From DATEMU01 sp964414585 (GTDB lineage: Bacteria > Planctomycetota > Phycisphaerae > UBA1845 > UTPLA1): DNA of 14,977 bases. Numbering within the stretch: the stretch's first letter is position 1; each line of letters starts with the position of its first letter. Below the pieces are notes generated by a model that saw only the letters and a program-made list of their open reading frames with translations, searched no databases and was not told the DNA's origin. The DNA is taken from the NCBI GenBank assembly GCA_964414585.1, contig CAYPXR010000003.1:1-14977 (forward strand), read 5' to 3'. The translations under genes and the position numbers were made by a program. Shown here in pieces: positions 6,107 to 13,027 of the stretch.

Positions 6107-7264
6107 ATGACTTTCCGACGGCTTGTTCTCATCGCTTGCATGTCTCTGCTGCCGCGCTCGGCCGCCGGGCAGACTTCGCAACCCGCCACGTCCGCCCCGT
6201 CCGTGACGGTGATGTCGCCCGACGCCATCGATCGGTTGATCCACGACCTCTCCAGTCCGCGTTGGTCGGTGCGCGAGGCGGCGAGTAATGCCTTGATGGA
6301 TGCCGGGACGGCCGCGTACCGAGCCTTGCGATCCGAGTTTCGTGAGACCAACAGTTATGAGATTCGCCGGCGAATCCGGGCGGTCGCGAAGGAAATCTAC
6401 ATGGCCGAAGTCATCGGCCCTCCCCACGCGTTTCTGGGGATTTCGCACAATCGCGGGGCGGCGATCCCCGCCCAGGAAGATCAGCGTGTTCCGCTGTGGG
6501 CATCGGGTTTGCTGATCACCAACGTCATTCACGGCACGGCCGCATATCGCGCGGGCCTGCACCGCGACGACCTGATCATGGCGATCAACGGTCGAACCGG
6601 GATGAAAAACTACCCCGCGATTGAATTCACCCAGTGGATCGCGTCGCAAAAGCCCGGCACGGTCTGCCTTTTGAATGTCATTCGGGGCGGTGAAGGCGTC
6701 CGGCTCGACGGAGGATCCGTCCCCAATTTCACGCCGAGCGCCCTGGCGAAGGCCAAGATTCGCGTCCTGCGGCACGAGGACGATCCGCGAATTCCATACG
6801 TGGCCGCGGGAATTCTGATCGAGGACGTCGGCCCGGTGGATCGAATCCTGAAAAGGGACAAGGGACCGCACGTGGCCGCCGGCGATCTGCTCCTCGCGCT
6901 GAACGATGAAATCATTCCGCTCGAAGGGACCGTCGAGCACTTTCAGAAATGGTGTCAAGGCGATCTGCCGCTGAAGACGCCGGATCTGCCTGCGGCGCCC
7001 GGCGACCCTTCAGCGCCGCGCCAGCCCTCGGCGCATCTATTGCGCGGCGGTCAGGGATTCGACATGGAAATCAGCCTGGGACGACGCCCTGCCTATGTGG
7101 ATTCCCGCCCGCCGGCGCGGGGCGCGGACCCGACGCCGTACGAACAAGCGATTCATTCCTTCGAAGCGTGGTGGCAGGAAACTTTCGATCCAGACGGCGT
7201 CTTCTCCGATTCAGCCGATGAGGATTCGCGCTGGGATCTTGAGCCGCGCTGGGGCGGGCGCTAG
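6107..7264 (+). CDS. Secreted HEAT-like / double PDZ-like domain protein
   Basis: The 385-aa product begins with a signal peptide (MTFRRLVLIACMSLLPRSAAG, cleavage near residue 21) and a Ser/Thr/Pro-rich linker. Residues ~38-98 form HEAT-like helices (IDRLIHDLSSPRWSVREAASNAL), a pairing often seen in planctomycete exported proteins. A PDZ-like domain occupies ~109-198 (FLGI...GLLITNVIHGTAAYRAGLHRDDLIMAING). A second, more divergent one lies at ~230-285 (AAGILIEDVGPVDRI...AAGDLLLALNDE). The C-terminus is proline-rich, then acidic. No protease domain is present, so it is probably a periplasmic or secreted scaffold or peptide binder; its partner is unknown. AGAGG lies only 1 nt from the ATG, too close for a normal SD. 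A weak TTGGGC/TACAGT pair at 6070-6098 would give an almost leaderless message. Confidence 0.75.
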   Translation: MTFRRLVLIACMSLLPRSAAGQTSQPATSAPSVTVMSPDAIDRLIHDLSSPRWSVREAASNALMDAGTAAYRALRSEFRETNSYEIRRRIRAVAKEIYMAEVIGPPHAFLGISHNRGAAIPAQEDQRVPLWASGLLITNVIHGTAAYRAGLHRDDLIMAINGRTGMKNYPAIEFTQWIASQKPGTVCLLNVIRGGEGVRLDGGSVPNFTPSALAKAKIRVLRHEDDPRIPYVAAGILIEDVGPVDRILKRDKGPHVAAGDLLLALNDEIIPLEGTVEHFQKWCQGDLPLKTPDLPAAPGDPSAPRQPSAHLLRGGQGFDMEISLGRRPAYVDSRPPARGADPTPYEQAIHSFEAWWQETFDPDGVFSDSADEDSRWDLEPRWGGR

Positions 7265-7267
7265 CGC

Positions 7268-7310
7268 GGTCCGCAATTACCGCCCGGATCGAAGCCCGAT
7301 CTGCGGGACC
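7268..7310 (+). terminator. Hairpin just after the PDZ-protein gene (weak terminator candidate)
   Basis: GGTCCGCA (7268-7275) pairs with TGCGGGACC (7302-7310) with one bulged G. Inside it, GATCG/CGATC can form a smaller stem. It begins 3 nt after the stop codon, as a terminator would, but no T-run follows, so intrinsic termination is uncertain. It may instead protect the 3' end. Confidence 0.35.
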
Positions 7311-7958
7311 TCGGTTCCTAGTATTGATACCTCGATCACGTCCGATCTGCGCGGCCGAAATCTTCAGCGCTTCTTTGTTCCGCTAACACAATCCCGATCC
7401 CGGCGTAACCGATAATGGATACCAGTACACCCGTCGCATCGCCGTGCGGACGGTCCGTCAATGCACAGCGAATCAATTTATTCCAGTCGCGATTTGCATC
7501 GGCCCGCGCCATTTCTTATGTTCAAGGTGGCCAACGCCGATGGGTCCAGCGACGATCTGGCGAAGGCCCCAGAGAGTCCCGCGGCGCGAGTGAAGAGCGT
7601 CCGGTGGGAATCGACCGGTCGGCGAATGGCTGTCCGGCCTGGTTGGTGGTGGGGGGTGGCGACTGGCGGATCGAATGGCGCCGGCGCCCCACGTCAACGG
7701 TTTGCCGCCCTTGGAGCGATGCGGCGAACGAATCCTTCGCACACATTGAATACGAGCGTCGTCAGGAATCGCGCGATCGGTGCGATCCGATTCGACGCGG
7801 CGCTCGTCAGTGAAACGCGACAGAACGGACGCTGTCAGAGGTGGATCCCCTCGTGTGGGGGGGGCCAGAAGCAGGGGCGCGATCAACGGCAGGACGCCGA
7901 CGATCGGCCCTCAGACCCCGGGGACAAGCGTCCGTTCCCTGCTAGGAGAGGAGAAGTC
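7311..7958. other. About 650 nt without a credible gene, upstream of the Flp pilin gene
   Basis: Open frames cross this stretch, but they are rich in Arg, Ser, Gly and Trp, lack good SD sites and resemble no family. One of them reads in phase into the pilin gene without looking like protein. The region contains a G-run (GGGGGGGG near 7855-7862) and presumably the pilin promoter. It could hold a long regulated leader, a small RNA, or promoters dependent on regulators. I cannot identify a riboswitch or a sigma-54 site. Confidence 0.5.
7494..7522 (+). promoter_or_regulatory. Weak candidate promoter for the pilus operon
   Basis: TTGCAT (7494-7499) and TATGTT (7517-7522) are separated by 17 bp. 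They match the consensus at only 3/6 and 4/6 positions. If real, the flp leader would be about 430 nt. Other weak pairs of this quality are expected by chance. Confidence 0.18.
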
Positions 7959-8132
7959 ATGAAGGCTTTGATCAATCGAGTGAAGTCGTTTTTGGTCGAG
8001 GAAGATGGCGCGACGGCGACCGAGTATGCCGTCATGCTCGCCCTGATTATCGTGATCGCACTCGGCGCGATTAGCGCGCTGGGCACGAAAGTCTCTTCGA
8101 CGTTTGTGGACATTGAGACCGCCATGCCGTAA
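7959..8132 (+). CDS. flp: Flp-family type IVb major pilin
   Basis: This is a 57-aa prepilin. The short basic leader MKALINRVKSFLVEEDG ends in Gly17, followed by ATATEYAVML with Glu at +5 and Tyr at +6 and then a hydrophobic helix (ALIIVIALGAISAL). This is the Flp prepilin signature cut by a TadV-type peptidase. The open frame extends far upstream, but GGAGAGGAG a few bases before the ATG at 7959 and the Flp leader itself fix the start. The mature product would polymerise into the Tad/Flp pilus used for adherence. It is the first gene of the operon and is separated from the rest by a strong terminator, as expected for a subunit needed in large excess. Confidence 0.95.
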   Translation: MKALINRVKSFLVEEDGATATEYAVMLALIIVIALGAISALGTKVSSTFVDIETAMP

Positions 8133-8146
8133 TTCGCGGCGCGGTC

Positions 8147-8169
8147 GCGGCGGATCGATCATCCGCCGC
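8147..8169 (+). repeat. Perfect 9-bp hairpin just after the Flp gene
   Basis: GCGGCGGAT (8147-8155), a 5-nt loop, then ATCCGCCGC (8161-8169). It lies 14 nt after the pilin stop and before the terminator hairpin. It lacks a T-tract, so it is more likely to stabilise the pilin mRNA 3' end than to terminate. Confidence 0.55.
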
Positions 8170-8183
8170 CGGCAAGAGTGATT

Positions 8184-8238
8184 GCACGCGACGACGGGTG
8201 GAGGAGTCGTCCTCTACCCGTCGGCGTGCGGTCTTTTT
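8184..8238 (+). terminator. Strong intrinsic terminator between flp and tadV
   Basis: GCACGC (8184-8189), a 2-nt bulge and CGACGGGTGGAGGA (8192-8205) pair across the loop GTCG with TCCTCTACCCGTCG and GCGTGC (8210-8229). That is 20 paired positions with one G-U. Five T residues (8234-8238) follow shortly after. Partial read-through here would give high pilin and lower expression of the assembly genes. Confidence 0.8.
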
Positions 8239-8274
8239 GATAGGACGGCGGGTTGACGGGAGAACGGTAAACCG

Positions 8275-8835
8275 ATGTGGCAGAGCGGATATTTTCAGGC
8301 GATGGCGGCGGTGCTCGTTCCGGCGACCGTTTTCGCCGGTTGGAACGACTACCGCTTTCATCGTGTTCCGAACTGGCTCGGCGCGACCGTAGCCCTCTGC
8401 GGCTTGGTCGCACAAGCTTTTTGGAACGGCCGATCGGGGGCCGTCGCGGGCGTCGAAGGTCTGCTGGTCGGCTTTGGTCTGCTCTTCGGATTGTGGCTGA
8501 TCCGGGGAATGGGCGCCGGCGACGTGAAGCTCATGGCGGCGCTGGGCACCTGGCTTGGACCGCAATTGACGCTTGTCGCGGTCGCCGTCGGCGGATTGAT
8601 CGGCGGCGCGATGGCGTTGGCCATGATCGCGCGGCAACGCGCGTGGACGCAGATGTCCGCAAACGTCGGTGTGCTGATGGCCAAGATGGGAACCTGGAAA
8701 ACCGCGCTCGGTGATTTCGGCTCGGCGCAAAGCCTGGGCCGTTCGACCGGCATGATTCCGTACGCGATCCCCCTTTGCCTGGGGGCGTGGCTCGTGGTGG
8801 CGAACGCCTATTTCGGATGGTGGGAAGTGCTATGA
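8275..8835 (+). CDS. tadV: Tad-type prepilin peptidase (A24 family, CpaA/TadV)
   Basis: The 186-aa polytopic membrane protein is an aspartic prepilin peptidase. Asp25 lies in GWNDYRFHRVPNW (the D-x-n-PN motif) and Asp83 in GMGAGDVKL (the GxGD motif). Hydrophobic segments fall at roughly residues 8-22, 35-50, 60-78, 95-120 and near the C-terminus. It lacks the N-terminal methylase domain of PilD-type enzymes, as is usual for Tad systems. It should cleave the Flp prepilin after Gly17 and the TadE prepilin-like protein at the inner membrane. The SD before the ATG is weak (GGGAGAACGG). Its TGA overlaps the start of tadE in ATGA. Confidence 0.9.
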   Translation: MWQSGYFQAMAAVLVPATVFAGWNDYRFHRVPNWLGATVALCGLVAQAFWNGRSGAVAGVEGLLVGFGLLFGLWLIRGMGAGDVKLMAALGTWLGPQLTLVAVAVGGLIGGAMALAMIARQRAWTQMSANVGVLMAKMGTWKTALGDFGSAQSLGRSTGMIPYAIPLCLGAWLVVANAYFGWWEVL

Positions 8836-9254
8836 AACTCAAAAACGAAAAACGATTCGCGCGTCGGGGAACCGCAGTGGTGGAAGCCGCCGTGGTGGCG
8901 CCGCTGATGATCCTGTCCATGTTTGGCATGATGGAGGTCGGCTACGCCTTCATGGTCAAACAAAATGTGACCTTGGCCGCGCGCGAGGGCGCGCGGGCGG
9001 CGGCGCTGCCGGGCGGAACGATGACCGACGTGACCACGGCGGTCGATCAGGCGCTGCAAGCCGCCAATCTGACCGGCTACACGATGACGACGAACCTCGC
9101 TTCGCTCGGACCGACCGATGTCGACGTCTGGGTGGAAGTCTCAATCCCCCTGAACCGTGCGACCTTTACCGGAAGCATGCTCGGCGGCGGGTCCTACAAC
9201 ATTACCAGCCGGACCTCGATGCGCCGCGAAGGCGTGGATCCGGGCGGTCAATAG
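8832..9254 (+). CDS. tadE: TadE-like minor pseudopilin
   Basis: The 140-aa product starts MKLKNEKRFARRG, then TAVVEAAVVAPLMILSM. Gly13 precedes the processing site, with Glu at +5, followed by a transmembrane helix and the TadE signature QNVTLAAREGARAAAL (45-59). The open frame continues upstream inside tadV, but the ATG at 8832, overlapping the tadV stop as ATGA, gives the expected leader length and implies translational coupling. TadE proteins are processed by TadV and act as minor components in pilus assembly. The C-terminal half is a soluble beta-rich domain. Confidence 0.88.
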   Translation: MKLKNEKRFARRGTAVVEAAVVAPLMILSMFGMMEVGYAFMVKQNVTLAAREGARAAALPGGTMTDVTTAVDQALQAANLTGYTMTTNLASLGPTDVDVWVEVSIPLNRATFTGSMLGGGSYNITSRTSMRREGVDPGGQ

Positions 9255-9317
9255 GAACGCACGCGGGGTTGCTGGACTTGAACGAAGCGCCGGCCCGATC
9301 CGGCAGGAAACGTTGTT

Positions 9318-10250
9318 ATGAAAGCCAAGACGATTGTTCCGCTGATCCTCGGCCTCGGCGTTGGCTTCTTCGCCGTCAAGATGGGCATTGACATGGTCAA
9401 GAAGGCCAAGGGCGCCCAGGGCGTCGAGCGCCCCGTCCTGGTCAGCGCCAAGACGATCGAAGTGGCGACGATGATCACGCCGTCCATGCTCACGACCACC
9501 AAAGTGGCGGCTTCCCTGGTGCCCGGCAACGTGTTTACCGACGAGAAGTCGCTCGTCGGACGCGTCACCGCGATGACCGTCGCGCCCGGCGTACCGATCA
9601 CGTCAACGATGTTGGCGCCGCCCGGCGCCGAGCCGGGACTCGCCGCGATCATCCCCAAAGGCCATCGCGCCGTCGCCGTCAGCGTGAACGAAGAGTCCGC
9701 CGTGGCGGGGTTTATTCTTCCCGGCGCGCACGTCGATGTCTCGACAGTTGATGAAAAGACGCGCACCAGCAAACTGATCCTGACCGACGTCGAAGTCGGT
9801 GCCGTCGGACAGTCGCTCAGCGAAGTCGGCGCCGACGGAAAGACCACGCGGATCACCAAGTCCGTGACGCTCTTTCTCGAACCGGCGGAAGTCCAGACCC
9901 TTCACGCTCAAAGCGGCAAGGGCCGAATTCGCCTGGCCATGCGCGGCGCGGCCGGCGATTCCGATTCGAGTTGGTCCAGGATCCTCGCGAAGGCCATGGC
10001 CAGCGCGCCGCCGCCTCCGCCGCCCCCGAAGTTCAAGCCCAAACCCAGGCCCAAACGGGCGACGCCCACGCACATCGTTGAAGTGATGCATGGACCCGTG
10101 CTGGAGACCCTTGTCTTCGACTCGTCCGGTCGCCTGCGTCACCCCGCCGCCGAAACGAAACGCCAGGGTTCGGCGACGCCAGAAAACCGCGAGCATTCCG
10201 CAGCGGTCGAGTCCCCCGAAACGGCGCCACTGCCGGAGGTCATTGAATGA
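9318..10250 (+). CDS. cpaB: Flp pilus assembly protein CpaB/RcpC, with proline/lysine-rich C-terminal tail
   Basis: The 310-aa product has an N-terminal membrane anchor (residues ~5-22, IVPLILGLGVGFFAVKMG), a SAF domain (~40-108), and the RcpC/CpaB domain (~110-212; GHRAVAVSVNEESAVAGFILPGAHVDV is the typical core). CpaB proteins sit in the periplasm between inner membrane and secretin and support assembly. The C-terminus is extended: seven consecutive prolines (231-237) followed by a basic KFKPKPRPKR segment, then about 60 low-complexity residues. Such a tail could span the envelope or bind peptidoglycan or an acidic partner. Its TGA overlaps the secretin ATG as ATGA, implying coupled synthesis. 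Confidence 0.9.
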   Translation: MKAKTIVPLILGLGVGFFAVKMGIDMVKKAKGAQGVERPVLVSAKTIEVATMITPSMLTTTKVAASLVPGNVFTDEKSLVGRVTAMTVAPGVPITSTMLAPPGAEPGLAAIIPKGHRAVAVSVNEESAVAGFILPGAHVDVSTVDEKTRTSKLILTDVEVGAVGQSLSEVGADGKTTRITKSVTLFLEPAEVQTLHAQSGKGRIRLAMRGAAGDSDSSWSRILAKAMASAPPPPPPPKFKPKPRPKRATPTHIVEVMHGPVLETLVFDSSGRLRHPAAETKRQGSATPENREHSAAVESPETAPLPEVIE

Positions 10251-12898
10251 ACCGTGCCAAGGATGGTTACGTTCACCGTCGCACCGACGGCGCAAGGAAG
10301 CGTCGGACCGGCGTGTGGTTCAGCGGTCGATCGTTCGCGTGCGCCATCGCGGCGACGTCGTTGCTGAAAGTCTTTGGGTCCGCCCCGCAGGCCTGTGGGG
10401 CGCAATGCGATACCCAACTCATCGCGAAGCTCCTGCCGAGCGTCGCCACGAATCCGGTCATGAGCCTCGCTTCGCACAAGACACCGGACCGCGTCCCGCT
10501 GCCGAACGGGCTTCTGTCGGCCGGCTGTGCCATGGCGCTCGCCGACGATCTCGAACCCGTTACGCCGGAATCGATGGGATTGACCAAATGGTCGGACCCG
10601 ATCCCCGCGCTCGATACGCGCGATGTGCCTTGCGAACTACGCGAACTGGAAGGAATGCTGGCGATGCTCGACGACGAGCACGCTCCCTACGTCGACGCCG
10701 CGCCGCTGCCCATGGGCCTCGTGGTGCAACGTCAATGCCGCGCGGACAAAGCGCCGGTGGAATCCGTCGCTCGAATGAACGACGGTGAAGATTCTTTACA
10801 GAATGACGAGCCCTGCGGGGAAGTGGTGGCCACGATGGACGTCGTCGATGAACCGCCGCCGGCGGAGTCCCCGACGACTCCAATGCCCGGTGCCGTGGCG
10901 GCGGGGCCCTGTTTGGCGGATTTCCTGCCGCTGCCCCTTCCCATGTTTGCGATGCATGATTGTGAAGGCAGCGTGGATCACGCACAGGTGAATTCGGAAG
11001 TTCAATTGAACGATGGCGACGAGGCCGGTCCTTGCGAAGAGCCCGTCACCGAAAAAGTAGCCGCTATGGACGTCGTCGACGAAGCGTCGCCAGTGGAATC
11101 CCCGGCAAGTCCGGCGTCCGAAGCCGTGGCGGCGGGGCCGTCCGTGGCGGATTTCCTCGCGTTGCCTATGTTTGCCATTCTCGACCGTGAAGCGGACGAG
11201 AAAAACGTGCAATCGGAATCGGATGCCCGGGAAAATGAAAGCGGTGATTCGGTCCGGGAGGACGCGTCCGAGGAAGACAATTCAGGCGCGAACGAAGATT
11301 CGGACGCAACAGAAGAATCAGTTGGAAAAATAGAATCGGGTGCAGAAGAGGAATCCGGCGTGGAAGAAGCTGAGAGCGATCCGCCGCCATCGGAGTCCCC
11401 GACGATTCCCATGCACCAGACCAGGTTGACCGCGTCGCCCGTCACCAACGGGGAAATCGTCGCCGGCGTCAGCGTCCTCAGCGAAAGCGCCCAGCGAATC
11501 GTCGTGGGTCGGAACAGCTCCGCCGCGATCGACCTCAAGGTGGATTGCGACCGGGCCGAGATCGCCGATCCCGCCGTGGCGGACATCGTCGTGGTCTCGC
11601 CCAAGCGGCTGATCGTGTCGGGAAAGGCTTTTGGCACGACGCAGATGATCCTCAGGGTCGGCCAACAGCAGAAAGTCTTTACCGTCGCCGTCGAGCAGGA
11701 TCTCAGCCTGCTGGCCGGCATCATCCGGTCCGTTTCCCCGACGGCAAACGTCCAGCCCAGGAGCGTCAACGGAACGATCGTGCTCGGTGGCACGGTACCG
11801 GATTCTCAAACGGGCGATCGGATCGCGGAGATGGCCTCCCTCTTTCAGGGCGGGCCGGTTCGCAATCAACTGACGGTCGCCGGCGTGCAACAGACCATGC
11901 TGCGCGTGGTGGTCGCGGAAGTGAACAAGGAGGCCGTCCGGCAGCTCGGCTTCAACTGGGCGATCGGCGGCGGCGATTGGACGCGCGACTTTTTCTTCGC
12001 CAACAACGTCGCCGGCCTAAATCCCACGGTCTTTTCCAGCAATGGATCGACAAATATCGGCGGTACACCGACGCCGCCGATTACGTATTCGGTGGCTCCG
12101 ACCGGCAACGGGCCCACGACGAACATCACCTTTGGATTTCCGCGCGCGGAATTTCAGGTCTTCATGCAAGCCCTGAGGCAGAATTCCCTGGCGCGCGTTC
12201 TCGCCGAGCCCAATTTGGTGGCCATCAGCGGTCAGACGGCGACCTTCTTGGCGGGCGGTGAAGTCCCGATTCCCGTGACTCAAGGCGGCGCCGTCGCAGG
12301 TTCGATCACCATCGAATACAAGGAATTCGGCGTACGCCTCGCATTCACACCGACCGTTCTTGCCGGCCAGATCATCCGACTGCATGTCATGAGCGAAGTC
12401 AGCGACGCCGTCCCCGGTGATACGATTGCCGGCGGACTGCCGGTCTTCAGCTTCATTACTCGACGCGTCGAATCCACCGTCGAATGCGGCAATGGGCAGA
12501 CCTTCGCGATGGCCGGACTGCTCAACGAAACCGTGCGGGCCGTCGCCCGGAAACTTCCGGGGCTGGGCGACATGCCCGTCCTCGGGGCGCTCTTCAGCTC
12601 CGTCGAGTATCAGAAAAACAATACCGAACTCGTCGTTCTCGTCACGCCCCAGTTGGTGGAGCCGCTGGATCCTCAGCAGGTTCCGCCTCCGCCGGGCTCC
12701 TTGATGACCGCCCCGAACGATTACGAACTCTTCGCGCTCGGACAATTGGAAGGAGTGCCCAACGAAGCGCCTTCCTCCGAGCCCGATTCCCCCGAACATG
12801 CGTCGGGGAAAATGACGCCGGTCAGTATGAGCGGCCGGTCGAACTCTCAGTATGCGCTGCGCGGCCCCTGGGGCCTGGCGGATATTGACGAGAACTAA
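10247..12898 (+). CDS. cpaC: Tad-type outer-membrane secretin CpaC/RcpA with long acidic repeat extension
   Basis: The 883-aa product is about twice the usual CpaC length. A signal peptide (after a basic n-region, ~28-51) is followed by ~350 residues of low-complexity acidic sequence containing ~77-aa repeats. Then come a pilus-type N-terminal secretin domain (~415-485, RIVVGRNSSAAIDLKVDCDRAEI...RLIVSGKAFGTT), a BON-like segment (~490-560) and the secretin beta domain (~630-805). Diagnostic stretches of the last are LAEPNLVAISGQTATFLAGG, IEYKEFGVRLAFTPTV, VESTVECGNGQTFAMAGLL and LPGLGDMPVLGALF, ending NNTELVVLVTPQLVEPL. It forms the outer-membrane pore for the pilus. The C-terminal ~75 residues are Pro/Ser/Glu-rich. 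The start overlaps cpaB as ATGA. Confidence 0.92.
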   Translation: MNRAKDGYVHRRTDGARKRRTGVWFSGRSFACAIAATSLLKVFGSAPQACGAQCDTQLIAKLLPSVATNPVMSLASHKTPDRVPLPNGLLSAGCAMALADDLEPVTPESMGLTKWSDPIPALDTRDVPCELRELEGMLAMLDDEHAPYVDAAPLPMGLVVQRQCRADKAPVESVARMNDGEDSLQNDEPCGEVVATMDVVDEPPPAESPTTPMPGAVAAGPCLADFLPLPLPMFAMHDCEGSVDHAQVNSEVQLNDGDEAGPCEEPVTEKVAAMDVVDEASPVESPASPASEAVAAGPSVADFLALPMFAILDREADEKNVQSESDARENESGDSVREDASEEDNSGANEDSDATEESVGKIESGAEEESGVEEAESDPPPSESPTIPMHQTRLTASPVTNGEIVAGVSVLSESAQRIVVGRNSSAAIDLKVDCDRAEIADPAVADIVVVSPKRLIVSGKAFGTTQMILRVGQQQKVFTVAVEQDLSLLAGIIRSVSPTANVQPRSVNGTIVLGGTVPDSQTGDRIAEMASLFQGGPVRNQLTVAGVQQTMLRVVVAEVNKEAVRQLGFNWAIGGGDWTRDFFFANNVAGLNPTVFSSNGSTNIGGTPTPPITYSVAPTGNGPTTNITFGFPRAEFQVFMQALRQNSLARVLAEPNLVAISGQTATFLAGGEVPIPVTQGGAVAGSITIEYKEFGVRLAFTPTVLAGQIIRLHVMSEVSDAVPGDTIAGGLPVFSFITRRVESTVECGNGQTFAMAGLLNETVRAVARKLPGLGDMPVLGALFSSVEYQKNNTELVVLVTPQLVEPLDPQQVPPPPGSLMTAPNDYELFALGQLEGVPNEAPSSEPDSPEHASGKMTPVSMSGRSNSQYALRGPWGLADIDEN
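10703..11412 (+). repeat. In-frame ~231-bp tandem repeats coding the secretin N-terminal extension
   Basis: Aligned landmarks recur every 231 nt (77 codons). PLPM occurs at 10703 and 10934, with ALPM at 11162. NDG occurs at 10778 and 11009, and MDVVDE at 10835 and 11066. ESP occurs at 10865 and 11096 and again at 11393, and AVAAGPxxADFL follows the first two. Unit 3 carries about 24 extra Glu/Asp/Ser residues before its ESPTIPM and then runs into the secretin core. The copies are diverged at nucleotide level, so the duplication is old or under relaxed selection. Confidence 0.75.
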
Positions 12899-13027
12899 CG
12901 TCCGCTCCATCCCTGAGCCCGCCGGCCGCTTCACGAGGCTGCGGGTCGTTTCAGTCAACATTCCGGGAATCACGGTGGCATTCTTGACCGCGCGGGGTGC
13001 GCGGCCGATTTGAATGGAGGGTGAAAG

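Noticed and set aside
6014..6958. Minus-strand 314-aa open frame opposite the PDZ-protein gene
   Set aside because: It is an antisense shadow: the plus-strand gene has a signal peptide and recognisable domains, and the minus frame has none.
7461..7958. N-terminal extension of the pilin frame, giving a 223-aa protein
   Set aside because: The extension is Arg/Gly/Ser-rich and unlike any family; the strong SD and canonical Flp leader place the start at 7959.
8775..8831. Upstream in-frame start of the TadE frame inside tadV
   Set aside because: It would add 19 residues encoded within tadV and give an overlong prepilin leader; the ATGA overlap start fits the family.
12988..13004. CCGCGC/GCGCGG hairpin before the tadG-like gene
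   Set aside because: A 6-bp GC stem without a T-tract is too weak to call a terminator or attenuator.
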